From contig NZ_JBPYCS010000014.1 in the NCBI RefSeq assembly GCF_051846935.1, forward strand, positions 1 to 64,000: a stretch of 64,000 bases of DNA. The letters run 5' to 3'. The position numbers and the translations under genes were made by a program. Source of the DNA: JBPYCR01 sp051846935 (lineage in GTDB: Bacteria > Bacillota > Bacilli > Bacillales > Amphibacillaceae). The notes under the pieces were generated by a model, which was not told where the DNA came from, searched no databases, and saw only the letters and a program-made list of their open reading frames with translations. Of the stretch, positions 45,664-54,921 are shown piece by piece; positions within the stretch are counted from its first letter, which is position 1; every line of letters begins with the position of its first letter.

Positions 45664-46666
45664 CATACTAACGTTTGGCGAAATTTTATTGCGATTATCA
45701 CCTACACATAGTACTAGATTAAAAGAAATGCATTCTTTAGACATTTCTTTAGGAGGAGCAGAATTAAATGTAGCAATAGCGTTAAGTCATTTAGGGCAAT
45801 CTACACAAGTATGCTCCGCAGTTCCAAAAAACGATATAGGTAATAGAGTTTTATCAGGTTTATCAAGTCATTATATTGACACGAAAAAAATTGTAAAAGC
45901 CGGAAACAGAATGGGCATATATTATTATGAAGAAGGAAAATCTATGCGGCCTTCTAATGTGATTTATGATAGAGAAAATTCGTCAATTCATGAAGTAGTT
46001 AATACGGAAGAGCTAGATGTTGACACTATTCTTTCAGGTGTATCGACCATTCATGTTACTGGCATAACCTGTGCATTAAGTAAAAAAATTGATGATTTTG
46101 TTTTACGACTTGTCAAACGTGCAAAAGAAATGGGAGTTAAAGTCAGTTTTGATTTTAATTACCGAAAGAAATTATGGACCGTTGAACAAGCAAGAGAATC
46201 ATATTTGAGGATTTTACCATATGTAGATTATTGTTTTGCAGGTTTCCAAGATTTTTCAACTATTATTGAAGGTCACATAAGCAATAAAGAGGTGTTTTCC
46301 GAAGAAAAATTACTTAATTATTATCAGAAATTTCAAAACGATTATGGGGTAGAGTATTTTTTAAGCACGAAAAGAGATGTAATTTCGGCATCTAAAAATC
46401 GTATTAAAGGTTTTTTGTTTAATAATAATCGTCTATTTAAAACAGAACCTATTGAATTTTCTGTTGAAGAGCGGATAGGCGCAGGAGATGCATTTGCAGC
46501 TGGTGTTTTGCACGGCATATTACAAAAATGGCAAAATGAAGCAATTATCGAGTTCGGTACAATGGCAGGAATACTAAAACACTCATTAAAAGGTGATCAC
46601 TCAAATTGTACAGAGGACGAAATACTAGAAAGATTAAAAATGAAATCACAAGATGTTTGCAGGTGA
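45656..46666 (+). CDS. kdgK: PfkB-family carbohydrate kinase, probable 2-keto-3-deoxygluconate kinase
   Basis: 336 residues of the ribokinase/PfkB fold. The N-terminal GGAELNVAIALSHLG corresponds to PfkB signature 1, and the C-terminal RIGAGDAFAAGVLHG contains the catalytic Asp of signature 2. Phosphorylation of KDG is the only missing step between UxuA and the adjacent aldolase, so KdgK is the natural assignment. The start overlaps the aldolase gene end by 8 bp. About 120 bp separates it from the TRAP binding protein gene. Confidence 0.9.
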   Translation: MSSILTFGEILLRLSPTHSTRLKEMHSLDISLGGAELNVAIALSHLGQSTQVCSAVPKNDIGNRVLSGLSSHYIDTKKIVKAGNRMGIYYYEEGKSMRPSNVIYDRENSSIHEVVNTEELDVDTILSGVSTIHVTGITCALSKKIDDFVLRLVKRAKEMGVKVSFDFNYRKKLWTVEQARESYLRILPYVDYCFAGFQDFSTIIEGHISNKEVFSEEKLLNYYQKFQNDYGVEYFLSTKRDVISASKNRIKGFLFNNNRLFKTEPIEFSVEERIGAGDAFAAGVLHGILQKWQNEAIIEFGTMAGILKHSLKGDHSNCTEDEILERLKMKSQDVCR

Positions 46667-46784
46667 TACAACTTTAGAGAAAAGGCACTTCAAATACCAT
46701 AATGCTTAGGAGGTGGTCTACCAAAAAAATATCGAAGTAAGCTAAAAAATAGATCTAAAACAATTTTATTCGGGAGGTATTATA

Positions 46785-47840
46785 ATGAAAAGAATTTTTA
46801 GCTTGTTCTTGTTTGTTGCTTTATTTGCTTTATTAGTAGCGTGTGGTGGAAATGAAGAAACATCTACAAATACAAAAGAAGAATCAGAAGCAAATAATGA
46901 AAGTTCCGAGGATACGAATGAAGAAGCAGATGAGGCTATCGAACCGGTTACTTTGCGGTTAGCTGAAAATCAGCCAGATAATAATCCAGTTACAATAGCT
47001 ATGATGAAATTTGCTGAATTAGCCGAAGAAAAATCAAATGGATCTGTGAAAATAGAAGTTTACCCAAACGCTCAGTTAGGGCAAGAGACTGAAAACATTG
47101 ATCAAGTACAAGATGGAGCATTGGAAATGGCGCGTGTCAATTCCGTACCGGTTGCAGAGATTGTAAAAGAGTTAGCAGTATTTACATTACCTTATATTTT
47201 TACAGATCAAGACCATAAATACAAAGTGTTAGATGGAGAAATCGGACAAGAAGTAACTGAAAAGTTTAAAGAGCATGGATTGATCAGCTTTGGGTATTTG
47301 GAAGCGGGCTCACGAAATTTCTATACAACAGATAAACCAATTAAGTCAGTTGCCGATATGAAAGGATTAAAGATCAGAGTACAATCCTCTGAAACATCAA
47401 TTAAAATGGTTGAATTACTAGGTGCAGTTCCAACTCCAATGGATTATGGTGAAGTGTTTTCTGGACTTCAGACAGGTGTTATAGATGGAGCTGAAAATGA
47501 TTTTGTTAGTTACTATACTTCTGGACACTATGAAGCTGCTAAGCATTATTCATTGGATGGCCACTTAAGTCCTCCGGCTCTAGTAATAATGAATTTAGAG
47601 TTGTGGGAAGGTTTACATGAATCACAACAAAAGGCCATTTCTGAAGCTGTAGAAGAAGCGATTGCTTTCGAAAGAGAAGAAATGAATAAAAGTCAAGATG
47701 AATTTAGAGCTGAAGTCGAAAAAGCTGGTTCACAAATTTACGAAGTAGATGTTCAAGAGTTTCAGGATGCAGTAGCACCTATTTATGATGAATACCAAGA
47801 GTTAAGCGATTTAATAGAACGAGTTAGGAATACTAACTAA
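46785..47840 (+). CDS. TRAP transporter substrate-binding lipoprotein (DctP type, hexuronate operon)
   Basis: 351 residues. The signal peptide has lipobox L-L-V-A-C (Cys about 20), followed by a Glu/Asn-rich linker. The DctP fold has NAQLGQETENI, KGLKIRVQSSETSIKMVELLGAVPTP and GVIDGAEND. TRAP proteins in uxu operons bind glucuronate or galacturonate with the arginine in KIRVQ. CGGGAGGT precedes the ATG. It is followed by a strong intercistronic hairpin, then DctQ and DctM. Confidence 0.92.
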   Translation: MKRIFSLFLFVALFALLVACGGNEETSTNTKEESEANNESSEDTNEEADEAIEPVTLRLAENQPDNNPVTIAMMKFAELAEEKSNGSVKIEVYPNAQLGQETENIDQVQDGALEMARVNSVPVAEIVKELAVFTLPYIFTDQDHKYKVLDGEIGQEVTEKFKEHGLISFGYLEAGSRNFYTTDKPIKSVADMKGLKIRVQSSETSIKMVELLGAVPTPMDYGEVFSGLQTGVIDGAENDFVSYYTSGHYEAAKHYSLDGHLSPPALVIMNLELWEGLHESQQKAISEAVEEAIAFEREEMNKSQDEFRAEVEKAGSQIYEVDVQEFQDAVAPIYDEYQELSDLIERVRNTN

Positions 47841-47861
47841 TTACAATGTATCTCCTTCAGT

Positions 47862-47895
47862 TATAGAAGTAATGAGTTAGCTCATTGCTTCTATA
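47862..47895 (+). terminator. intercistronic hairpin between TRAP binding protein and permease genes
   Basis: TATAGAAG-T-AATGAG (47862-47876) pairs with CTCATT-G-CTTCTATA (47881-47895), a near-perfect 14-bp stem with one T/G mismatch pair and a four-base loop. There is no T run after it, so message protection or processing is more likely than full termination. Confidence 0.65.
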
Positions 47896-47918
47896 TTGAA
47901 GCGAATAGAGGTGTTCAA

Positions 47919-48410
47919 ATGAATCAACTAATTAGTAAACTATCCTCTTTAATCAATATTGTTCTTGGTGTAATACTTTCAGTAATGTTAGTCATCACAT
48001 TTATTCAAGTAGTACTAAGATATGTATTTAATTCACCTTTAGTTTGGGCAGAGGAAATTACTTTAATATTGTTAGTATGGTATGGCTATTTAGTTATTGC
48101 GATTTTAATAAGATCAAAAGAACATATTGCTCTTGAATTTTTATACTCAAAATTAGGTAGAAAATTGCAAAAAGGCTTAGATGTTGTAAAGTATATTTTA
48201 CTCTTTTTGTTTGCTGTATTGATGGTTTATTATGGATTTGAAATGATGATCAATGCGCAGGGAAAGAGCTTTCCAGTTTCTCGATTACCTCGATCAATTA
48301 TTAATTTGCCTATGATGATTTCTGGTTTGCTGATTCTCCTATACACGGTACAGCATTTAGTGGCGCTAATAAAACCCGTGAGAATGGAGGGTGATGTAAA
48401 AAGTGACTGA
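47919..48410 (+). CDS. TRAP transporter small permease (DctQ type)
   Basis: 163 residues with four membrane segments and the DctQ core VLRYVFNSPLVWAEEITLILLVWYGY. GAGGTG precedes the ATG. The gene overlaps the large permease by 8 bp. It is part of the hexuronate operon transporter. Confidence 0.92.
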   Translation: MNQLISKLSSLINIVLGVILSVMLVITFIQVVLRYVFNSPLVWAEEITLILLVWYGYLVIAILIRSKEHIALEFLYSKLGRKLQKGLDVVKYILLFLFAVLMVYYGFEMMINAQGKSFPVSRLPRSIINLPMMISGLLILLYTVQHLVALIKPVRMEGDVKSD

Positions 48411-49686
48411 AGCATTAATTTTATTTAGTTTACTGTTTGTTCTTATGTTTATTGGTGTTCCAATAGCATTTTCGTTAGGGATTTCATCGGTTATAACAGC
48501 AATTTGGTTTGATATCCCCTTATTATTGTTGTTTCAAAACATGATAAGCGGTATAAATAATTTTACTTTTCTAGCGGTACCTTTCTTTATATTAGCAGCA
48601 CAGATCATGACAGATGGGGAAATAAGCGATAAGATTATGAAATTTGCAGGAGTTATAGTCGGTAAAATACGTGGAGGAACCGCTATGGTTAATGTCACTT
48701 CCAGTATGTTTTTTGGCGGTGTTTCTGGATCTTCGGTAGCAGATGTTTCATCAATTGGTTCTATGCTTATTCCGGCAATGAAAAAACAAGGGTATGATAA
48801 GGATTATAGTGTTGCTGTAACCGTAACATCATCCGTTCAAGGTGTTATAATTCCTCCTAGTCAAAATATGATCTATTATTCTCTCGCGGCTGGTGGACTA
48901 TCGATTAGCCAATTATTTATCGCTGGTATTATACCTGGAATATTATTAGGTGTAGGTTTGATGTTTGTCACTTATTTAATTGCCTTAAAAAGAAATTATC
49001 CAAAAGGAAGAGGGTATTCTTTTCGGGAAGCAATTAAGATAGCATGGGATGCGAGTTTAGGTGTTTTAACAGCCATAATAATAATTGGTGGTATTATATT
49101 TGGAATTTTTACGGCTACAGAATCTGCTGCAGTTGCTGCGGTTTATGCATTAATCATTACCTTTTTTGTATATAAGAATATGTCATTTTCAAAGATTAAA
49201 AACATTTTAATATCCTCTTCCAAAACATTAGGAATGATAGTCGCTATTATCGCAACTTCATCAGCTTTTGGATATGTGATGGCTTACTTACGAGTTCCTA
49301 GTTTGGTCTCAGAATTCTTTTTAACAATATCAGAAAATCCGTATGTTATTACTCTATTGCTAATTCTACTAATGCTAATACTAGGAATGTTTATGGATAT
49401 GGGTGTCTTAATTTTATTATTAACCCCTATTTTGTTGCCAGTTGCGACTAGTGTGGGAATTGATCCAATTCATTTCGGAGTAATTATGGTTATAACATTA
49501 GGGATTGGTCTATGTACCCCTCCAGTTGGTACATCCTTATTTGTTGGTTGTGCAATTGCTGACATTCCGATAGAAAAGTCAATTAAAGCGTTGCTGCCTT
49601 TTTATTTAGTAATGCTTATTGTTGTAATACTTATAGTAATGTTCCCTCAGTTTTCTCTATGGCTACCAAGTGTAATAAGCCCATAA
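48403..49686 (+). CDS. TRAP transporter large permease (DctM type)
   Basis: 427 residues with about 12 membrane segments. DctM motifs are FFILAAQIMTDGEISDKIMKF, FGGVSGSSVADVSSIGSM, IPPSQNMIYYS and the late GLCTPPVGTSLFVG. The GTG start overlaps the DctQ gene and has GGAGGGTG upstream. It completes the uptake system for the uronate degraded by uxaE-kdgK. Confidence 0.93.
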   Translation: MTEALILFSLLFVLMFIGVPIAFSLGISSVITAIWFDIPLLLLFQNMISGINNFTFLAVPFFILAAQIMTDGEISDKIMKFAGVIVGKIRGGTAMVNVTSSMFFGGVSGSSVADVSSIGSMLIPAMKKQGYDKDYSVAVTVTSSVQGVIIPPSQNMIYYSLAAGGLSISQLFIAGIIPGILLGVGLMFVTYLIALKRNYPKGRGYSFREAIKIAWDASLGVLTAIIIIGGIIFGIFTATESAAVAAVYALIITFFVYKNMSFSKIKNILISSSKTLGMIVAIIATSSAFGYVMAYLRVPSLVSEFFLTISENPYVITLLLILLMLILGMFMDMGVLILLLTPILLPVATSVGIDPIHFGVIMVITLGIGLCTPPVGTSLFVGCAIADIPIEKSIKALLPFYLVMLIVVILIVMFPQFSLWLPSVISP

Positions 49687-49719
49687 ACTTTAATTAATAA
49701 TATTTGGAGGTACGAAAAG

Positions 49720-50445
49720 ATGAATATTCAAATTACTAAAAATGATCAAGAGCTTGGAAAAAAAGCAGCGGTGTATGTAGCTGACAGATTGAAGCAAATC
49801 ATTGCGGAAAAAGGCGAAGCTCGTTTATTACTTTCCACCGGCGCTTCACAGCTTACAACAATTAATGAACTAGTTAAGCAACCCGTAGATTGGGGAAAAG
49901 TTGAAATGTTTCACTTAGACGAATACGTGAATTTATCTGAGACACATAATGCAAGTTTCAGAAAATACCTTAAGGAAAGATTCACAAGCAAAGTTCACTT
50001 AAAAGAAGCTCACTTTGTAGGTGAGGGAAATGTAGAGGAAAATATTCGAAAATTAACCGATGAGGTTCGGAAAGCTCCCATTGATATAGCTTTGATTGGT
50101 ATTGGTGAAAATGCACACATCGCATTCAATGACCCCCCTGCTAATTTTGAAACGAGGGATGCTTATATTCTAGTTGAACTAGATAACGCATGTAAGAATC
50201 AACAAGTAGGGGAAGGTTGGTTTAACAGTATCGAGGAAGTGCCGGATAGAGCTATTACAATGACGGTTCATCAAATATTGCAAAGTAAAGAAATAATTTC
50301 GTGTGTACCTTATAAAGTGAAGGCTGAATCGGTAAAGAAAACACTAGAACAAGATGTGAACAATATGGTTCCAGCCACGATACTTAAAACTCATGCTAAT
50401 TGGACCCTGTACTTGGATGAAGAGTCTGCTTCCTTGATCCAATAA
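49720..50445 (+). CDS. nagB: glucosamine-6-phosphate deaminase-like protein (NagB family)
   Basis: 241 residues of the NagB/6-phosphogluconolactonase fold. The N-terminal phosphate loop LLSTGASQLTT (37-47) and the catalytic-base segment FHLDEYVNL (64-72) are present. In the active-site loop E. coli reads N-D-G-H with E at +5; here it reads E-N-A-H with D138, so the usual Asp141 position is Asn131 and Glu148 is Asp138. Deaminase activity on glucosamine 6-phosphate is therefore probable, but substrate or rate may differ. TTTGGAGG precedes the ATG. NagA follows after about 70 bp. Confidence 0.8.
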   Translation: MNIQITKNDQELGKKAAVYVADRLKQIIAEKGEARLLLSTGASQLTTINELVKQPVDWGKVEMFHLDEYVNLSETHNASFRKYLKERFTSKVHLKEAHFVGEGNVEENIRKLTDEVRKAPIDIALIGIGENAHIAFNDPPANFETRDAYILVELDNACKNQQVGEGWFNSIEEVPDRAITMTVHQILQSKEIISCVPYKVKAESVKKTLEQDVNNMVPATILKTHANWTLYLDEESASLIQ

Positions 50446-50519
50446 ATTATAGAAAGAGGGGAGGTCGCTAATTTTATTCCTCTCTTTCTCCTCAATACAA
50501 AATGTTGGAGGCAGATAAA

Positions 50520-51707
50520 ATGATTATCATCAAAAATGCAAAAATTATTACTCCAGAGCGTATAATTCATGGTGAGTTGGCTATTAAAGATCGTAAAATT
50601 ATTGAGATAAAAGATAATGGTCACATTAACATTAATAAAAACGATAACGTAATTGATGCGAAAGGAGATTATGTTTCCCCAGGTTTTATAGATATTCATA
50701 CACATGGCGGTGGGGGACATGATTTTATGGATGGGACTATTGAAGCTTTGATAGAAGGCTCAAAGGCTCATTTACCTTATGGAACAACCACCATTGTTCC
50801 AACTACTTTAACTAGTACAAAAGAGAATCTCTTTTCGACTTTAGACAATATGCGAGAGTTGAAAAAAAGCTCCTATAAAGGGCCGAATATTTTAGGACTG
50901 CATTTAGAAGGGCCATATTTTGCCTATGAACAAAGAGGTGCTCAAGATCCAAAGTATATTCGTGATCCTGATCGGGATGAATATATGGAAATATTAAAGT
51001 ATAAGGATGTAATAGTTCGATGGACAATTGCTCCAGAAAGAAATGGTGCGATGGAGCTTGCGCAAGAATTACGTGAATTAGATATCGTATGTTCAATTGG
51101 TCATAGCCAAGCGGTGTATGAAGATGTCCAAAAAGCATTTGAAGTAGGGTGTACCCTTGTTACTCATTTATATTCAGGGATGTCAATGGTAAGAAGAATA
51201 AATGCATATAGGTATGCGGGAATTGTAGAAAGCTCTTATTTAATTGATGACATGTTTGTAGAAGTAATAGGTGATGGTATCCACCTTCCTTCCAGTCTAT
51301 TAAAACTAATTTATAAAATAAAAGGCCCCGATAAAATCTGCCTTGTTACCGATTCAATGCGAGCTGCAGGAATGCCAGAGGGAAAATACATTCTAGGAAA
51401 TATAGACACCGGACAAGAAATAATAGTTGAAGATGGAGTAGCCAAGCTAAAAAGTCGTGAATCCTTTGCGGGAAGTGTAGCAACAGCGGATAGGGTAGTT
51501 CGTACTATGATGAAATTTGCAGAAATACCTATTCATGAAGCGGTTAAAATGATGACTTATACGCCCGCAAAAGTTATGGGAATTGATAAAAATAAAGGAA
51601 GTATTGCCATTGGAAAAGATGCGGATATCTTAATTTTCAATAATAATATAGACATTAATAGAGTTCTAATAGGTGGGGAAGAACTGTGGAATAGTAAGCT
51701 GAATTAA
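50520..51707 (+). CDS. nagA: N-acetylglucosamine-6-phosphate deacetylase (NagA)
   Basis: About 395 residues of the amidohydrolase superfamily. Metal site pieces are IDIHTHGGGG (HxH), HLEGPY (Glu), IGHSQA and THLYSGMS (His), and VTDSMRAAG carries the catalytic aspartate. THLYSGMS differs from the usual THLFNAM, so the ligand-contact loop is variant. The start is set at ATG 50520, after TTGGAGG. With NagB it would turn N-acetylglucosamine 6-phosphate into fructose 6-phosphate. It is the last gene of the uronate operon and precedes a terminator. Confidence 0.88.
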   Translation: MIIIKNAKIITPERIIHGELAIKDRKIIEIKDNGHININKNDNVIDAKGDYVSPGFIDIHTHGGGGHDFMDGTIEALIEGSKAHLPYGTTTIVPTTLTSTKENLFSTLDNMRELKKSSYKGPNILGLHLEGPYFAYEQRGAQDPKYIRDPDRDEYMEILKYKDVIVRWTIAPERNGAMELAQELRELDIVCSIGHSQAVYEDVQKAFEVGCTLVTHLYSGMSMVRRINAYRYAGIVESSYLIDDMFVEVIGDGIHLPSSLLKLIYKIKGPDKICLVTDSMRAAGMPEGKYILGNIDTGQEIIVEDGVAKLKSRESFAGSVATADRVVRTMMKFAEIPIHEAVKMMTYTPAKVMGIDKNKGSIAIGKDADILIFNNNIDINRVLIGGEELWNSKLN

Positions 51708-51802
51708 TTATGAGAGGAGTCAATTTGATAAGAGATTAATATGGTAGTCGTTATAAATGACACAGGTATTTTATTAATTCAACGCTGCTAAAGACTGATT
51801 CA

Positions 51803-51857
51803 AAAAAGCAAGTAATGTATACAATTTTTACATGTCGTTTAAAAAATTACTTGCTTT
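51803..51857 (+). terminator. terminator of the hexuronate/amino sugar operon
   Basis: AAAAGCAAGTAAT at about 51804-51816 pairs with ATTACTTGCTTTT at about 51846-51858 around a loop of nearly 30 bases, ending in a T-rich tail. It can also serve the convergent glycerate kinase gene. Confidence 0.7.
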
Positions 51858-51977
51858 TATTGTGCTTGAATTTATTTATATGCGTAGATCTGTTTTTCTT
51901 TATAAAAAATTTCCTTTTACCAGTCCAATCCCACCTAAGTTAAAATTTGTTAACTACACGTTAACATTTTGCCAACT

Positions 51978-53108
51978 TTAAACTTTCCACAGCGTATGTA
52001 TTAAGTGTATTACTTGCTTTGTTTGTTCATAAAGTAACGTATCGGCGTTTTCCATGCATTCAGTAAGGGATAGTGGTTTATTTGTAATGGAGAAGCAACC
52101 AGAAAATCTTTGGCGCAATACGTTTAAATCGCCTGATAGACTGCCGGATAGTAAAACGACGGGAACTTTATGTTTTTGAGCTATAAATGCGATATAGCCA
52201 GGAGCTTTTCCGTATAATGTTTGTTCATCGCTTTGTCCTTCACCTGTCAACACTAGATCAGCTGTTTTAATTTCTTCCTCAACCTGCATTGCTTTCGCTA
52301 ATAGTTCCGCACCGGATACAAGATGTGCTCCAAGTGAAAGCAATGCGAAACCGAGACCACCAGCTGAGCCTGCTCCACGGTAGTTCATCAGCGATTTATT
52401 TGTTGCAGCTTCAATTAAAGATCCATAGCGCTTCATTGAACGGTCATAAAGTTTGAGTTGGGCAGGAGTAGCACCTTTTTGTGGACCGTAAATAAACGTT
52501 GCGCCAAGCTTTCCACAAAGTGGGTTATCGACGTCGCTAGCAACTTTAATGGAAACGTTAGATAAACGATGATCGATTTTTGAAAAATCTACATAGGTGA
52601 CATCGTGTACGTCCTTACCAAAATGACCAACAGCAGTTCCTTGGTCATTTTTTGCTCTTAATCCAAGAGCTTGCAGCATGCCAAGTCCACCATCATTAAC
52701 TGCACTTCCTCCTAATCCGATGATGAGTTCCGTACAGTTTTTATCTAAAGCGTCTTTAATCACTTCACCGATTCCATAGGAAGTTGTATTATCAGGATTC
52801 CTTTGTTCTTCGGGAACTTGAACAAGCCCGGAAATTGCTGCACACTCAATGATGGCCGTATTGTTTTCAATTATTGCATAGGTTGTGGAAATCGGCTCTC
52901 CTAGCGGTCCAGATACACATATTGGAATTAATTTTCCTGGTCTTGCAGTTAGTAAAGCGCCAAGAGTGCCTTCACCTCCATCAGCCATTGGCTTTGTTAT
53001 TATTTTTGAAGATGGGATAACACTTTTTATTGCCTGTTTCATGATTTTTGAAGCTTGTAGAGAAGATAAGCTTCCTTTGAAGGAATCGGGTGCAATTACA
53101 ATTTTCAT
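51978..53108 (-). CDS. glycerate kinase (GarK/GlxK family)
   Basis: About 376 residues. It opens with MKIVIAPDSFKGSLSS, the signature of the glycerate 2-kinase family, and has PMADGGEGT near residue 44, LIIGLGGSAVNDGGLG and LVLTGEGQSDEQT. It phosphorylates D-glycerate to 2-phosphoglycerate, a step in glyoxylate, tartronate or hexarate catabolism. GGAGG precedes ATG 53108; the extended start at 53120 has no site. The IS remnant ends just upstream, so its promoter may lie inside the IS or be lost. It stands alone, convergent with the uronate operon. Confidence 0.93.
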   Translation of the reverse strand: MKIVIAPDSFKGSLSSLQASKIMKQAIKSVIPSSKIITKPMADGGEGTLGALLTARPGKLIPICVSGPLGEPISTTYAIIENNTAIIECAAISGLVQVPEEQRNPDNTTSYGIGEVIKDALDKNCTELIIGLGGSAVNDGGLGMLQALGLRAKNDQGTAVGHFGKDVHDVTYVDFSKIDHRLSNVSIKVASDVDNPLCGKLGATFIYGPQKGATPAQLKLYDRSMKRYGSLIEAATNKSLMNYRGAGSAGGLGFALLSLGAHLVSGAELLAKAMQVEEEIKTADLVLTGEGQSDEQTLYGKAPGYIAFIAQKHKVPVVLLSGSLSGDLNVLRQRFSGCFSITNKPLSLTECMENADTLLYEQTKQVIHLIHTLWKV

Positions 53109-53118
53109 AATGTCCTCC

Positions 53119-53638
53119 ATTTCATCATTGCCATTTTTAAAAAATCACAAAAGAACAGAATTTTAATATCCACTTAAACATTTAAAGCGAGATTGGTGTC
53201 TGCTGTGTTCCATCCGGATCCACTCCGCTTTCCGCAGGCAACGCCTCAACTAATTTTAAACGTTTTTCCCAAAACTTTAAAATTAGTTGAGGCTGTTGCT
53301 TTACCTGCAGGATCAACGGCTGCACGTCAATTATAGATAATTCCCCAAGCTTTTGATCCCCGATCTGGAGCTGTACACATGTTTAAAGATCGGTTCATAA
53401 TCATATTCGGCATGCCTATCAATTGTTGAAATGATTGCATCGTATTTTTGGGTAGGTTCCATATCGTATAGTTGTTGAATGCTACATAAGCTAGGTTGAC
53501 GTGTAATGGTCATAGGGAGTGTCCCTCTAGTCTATGGTTTGTAGTCAACTACCATTATACAAGATTTGGAGAGGTACTTCTTTTTTAAGTTTTCAAACCC
53601 TTGCCCTGTAAGGACTTGGAATTATGAAATTCATTCAT
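53119..53638 (-). mobile_element. internally deleted IS1182-family insertion sequence, copy B
   Basis: The reverse complement matches copy A (35938-36535) at the 5' leader (CATAATTCCAA..., CAAACCATAGACT), the transposase start, the IYN-type remnant near 53335 and the CGGAAAGCGGAGTGGATCCG tail. Its internal deletion differs from that of copy A. An additional short inverted duplicate of AAAATTAGTTGAGGC is visible at about 53240-53295. It borders the glycerate kinase promoter region. Confidence 0.75.
53331..53513 (-). pseudogene. IS1182-family transposase remnant (minus strand)
   Basis: A 60-residue frame beginning MTITRQPSLCSIQQLYDMEP, the typical IS1182-group transposase N-terminus, then diverging after an internal deletion. 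A neighbouring frame retains the GIIYN-x-RAAVD end motif. It keeps the N-terminal part lost from copy A, confirming that both derive from one full-length element. Confidence 0.75.
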
Positions 53639-53690
53639 ATACATTACTAATAAAATTATATTATACCCCCAACCAAAACCGGCCACTCAT

Positions 53691-53710
53691 CTAAGTGGCC
53701 GTAACTATGT
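53691..53710 (-). terminator. hairpin after the asparaginase gene
   Basis: GGCCACT (53691-53697) pairs with AGTGGCC (53704-53710) directly after the asparaginase stop on the minus strand. No long T run follows, so the strength is uncertain. Confidence 0.55.
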
Positions 53711-53717
53711 CTGTCTG

Positions 53718-54698
53718 CTATTTTTCTTGAAAGAACTTTTTTATTTCTTCTTTCTTCCAACCTGCACTAAGTGCTAACGTTAGAAAAATCCTTGTTTTTT
53801 GTGCGTTTGAGTGCCCGAATAGTACACCAAGCTCTTGTAAGTGGATTTCGCCTCCTCTTATTCCATATGTTTGATGGAGGGGATAGCCTGCTGGGGAACG
53901 AGGGACCATTATAATGGTTATACCTTCTTGAATTGCTTTTTCAATTGCTGTCACCCATGCTGGAGGAACATGACCGGCACCAGTTCCTTCAATAATAATT
54001 CCATCAAGTTTATGTTCAATTGCTGTTTGCAAAAAGAGGTCGCTTGATCCGGCGGCTACTTTTATGATTTCGACTTGGGCTTTTAAACGATCATCTGGGC
54101 GTATTTGTTTTTGCTGCATAGCTTCATAAAAATAGTGTATTTTTTCCTCACGAATGATTCCTACAGGTCCACAATCCAATGATTGAAATGAACTGCTTGA
54201 CGTTGCGTGAAATTTCATACTGTATCTAGCTAAGTGAATTTCGTCATTCATAACGATTAATGGCGGATAGTTTTTTGAGTTTGGGTGAGAGGCAACCATG
54301 ATCGCTTGCAGTAGATTCATTGGACCATCAGCACTCAAACTGGCAGCCGTTCGCATTGCTCCAGTAAATACGATTGGTTTATCATTTTTCAATACTAAAT
54401 CGTGCAGGTATGCTGTTTCTTCCATTGTATCTGTTCCATGCGTAACTACAATTCCGTCTACATCTTCATTTGTTAGCATATGCTCGATTTCTTGAGCTAG
54501 TTGATACATTACTTCGATTGTCATTTCAGTGCTTGGAATTTTTGTGAAGTTATGGACAGTAAGTTCAGCAAGAGAATGTGCCTTAGGTATCATTTGAATT
54601 AAGTCCTCACCGGACAATGAGGGTTTCGCTCCTAAAGAATTAGATGGCTTACTAACAATCGTACCCCCTGTTGTAATAATATGTATGTTTTTTTTCAT
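53718..54698 (-). CDS. L-asparaginase
   Basis: About 326 residues of the bacterial asparaginase/glutaminase family. The nucleophile threonine lies in IITTGGTIVSK near the N-terminus, and the second catalytic Thr-Lys region in VVTHGTDTMEET (about 88-99) with KNDKPIVFTGAMR. ATG 54698, preceded by AGAAAGGTG, is preferred over ATG 54842, which would add 48 residues that do not look like a signal peptide. The protein is thus probably cytoplasmic. It hydrolyses asparagine to aspartate and ammonia. It is not obviously in an operon with the symporter genes upstream, being about 220 bp away. Confidence 0.93.
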   Translation of the reverse strand: MKKNIHIITTGGTIVSKPSNSLGAKPSLSGEDLIQMIPKAHSLAELTVHNFTKIPSTEMTIEVMYQLAQEIEHMLTNEDVDGIVVTHGTDTMEETAYLHDLVLKNDKPIVFTGAMRTAASLSADGPMNLLQAIMVASHPNSKNYPPLIVMNDEIHLARYSMKFHATSSSSFQSLDCGPVGIIREEKIHYFYEAMQQKQIRPDDRLKAQVEIIKVAAGSSDLFLQTAIEHKLDGIIIEGTGAGHVPPAWVTAIEKAIQEGITIIMVPRSPAGYPLHQTYGIRGGEIHLQELGVLFGHSNAQKTRIFLTLALSAGWKKEEIKKFFQEK

Positions 54699-54921
54699 TA
54701 CTTTCACCTTTCTTGGAAATGAGATCAATACTATTGGTGTATTAAATATATTTGCTATCGTTGCTTGACTATTTGGTACGACGTAAGTGAAACGAATAAT
54801 AGCGTCGGTTTTTTTGCCATGAATTAAACGGAAGTCTACCAAATGACCTTAGTCTCCTTGGTAGACTTTATAATTGAAAATGATGTGTTGTTTCCTGTTT
54901 TTACTACAATTTACGTCTAAA

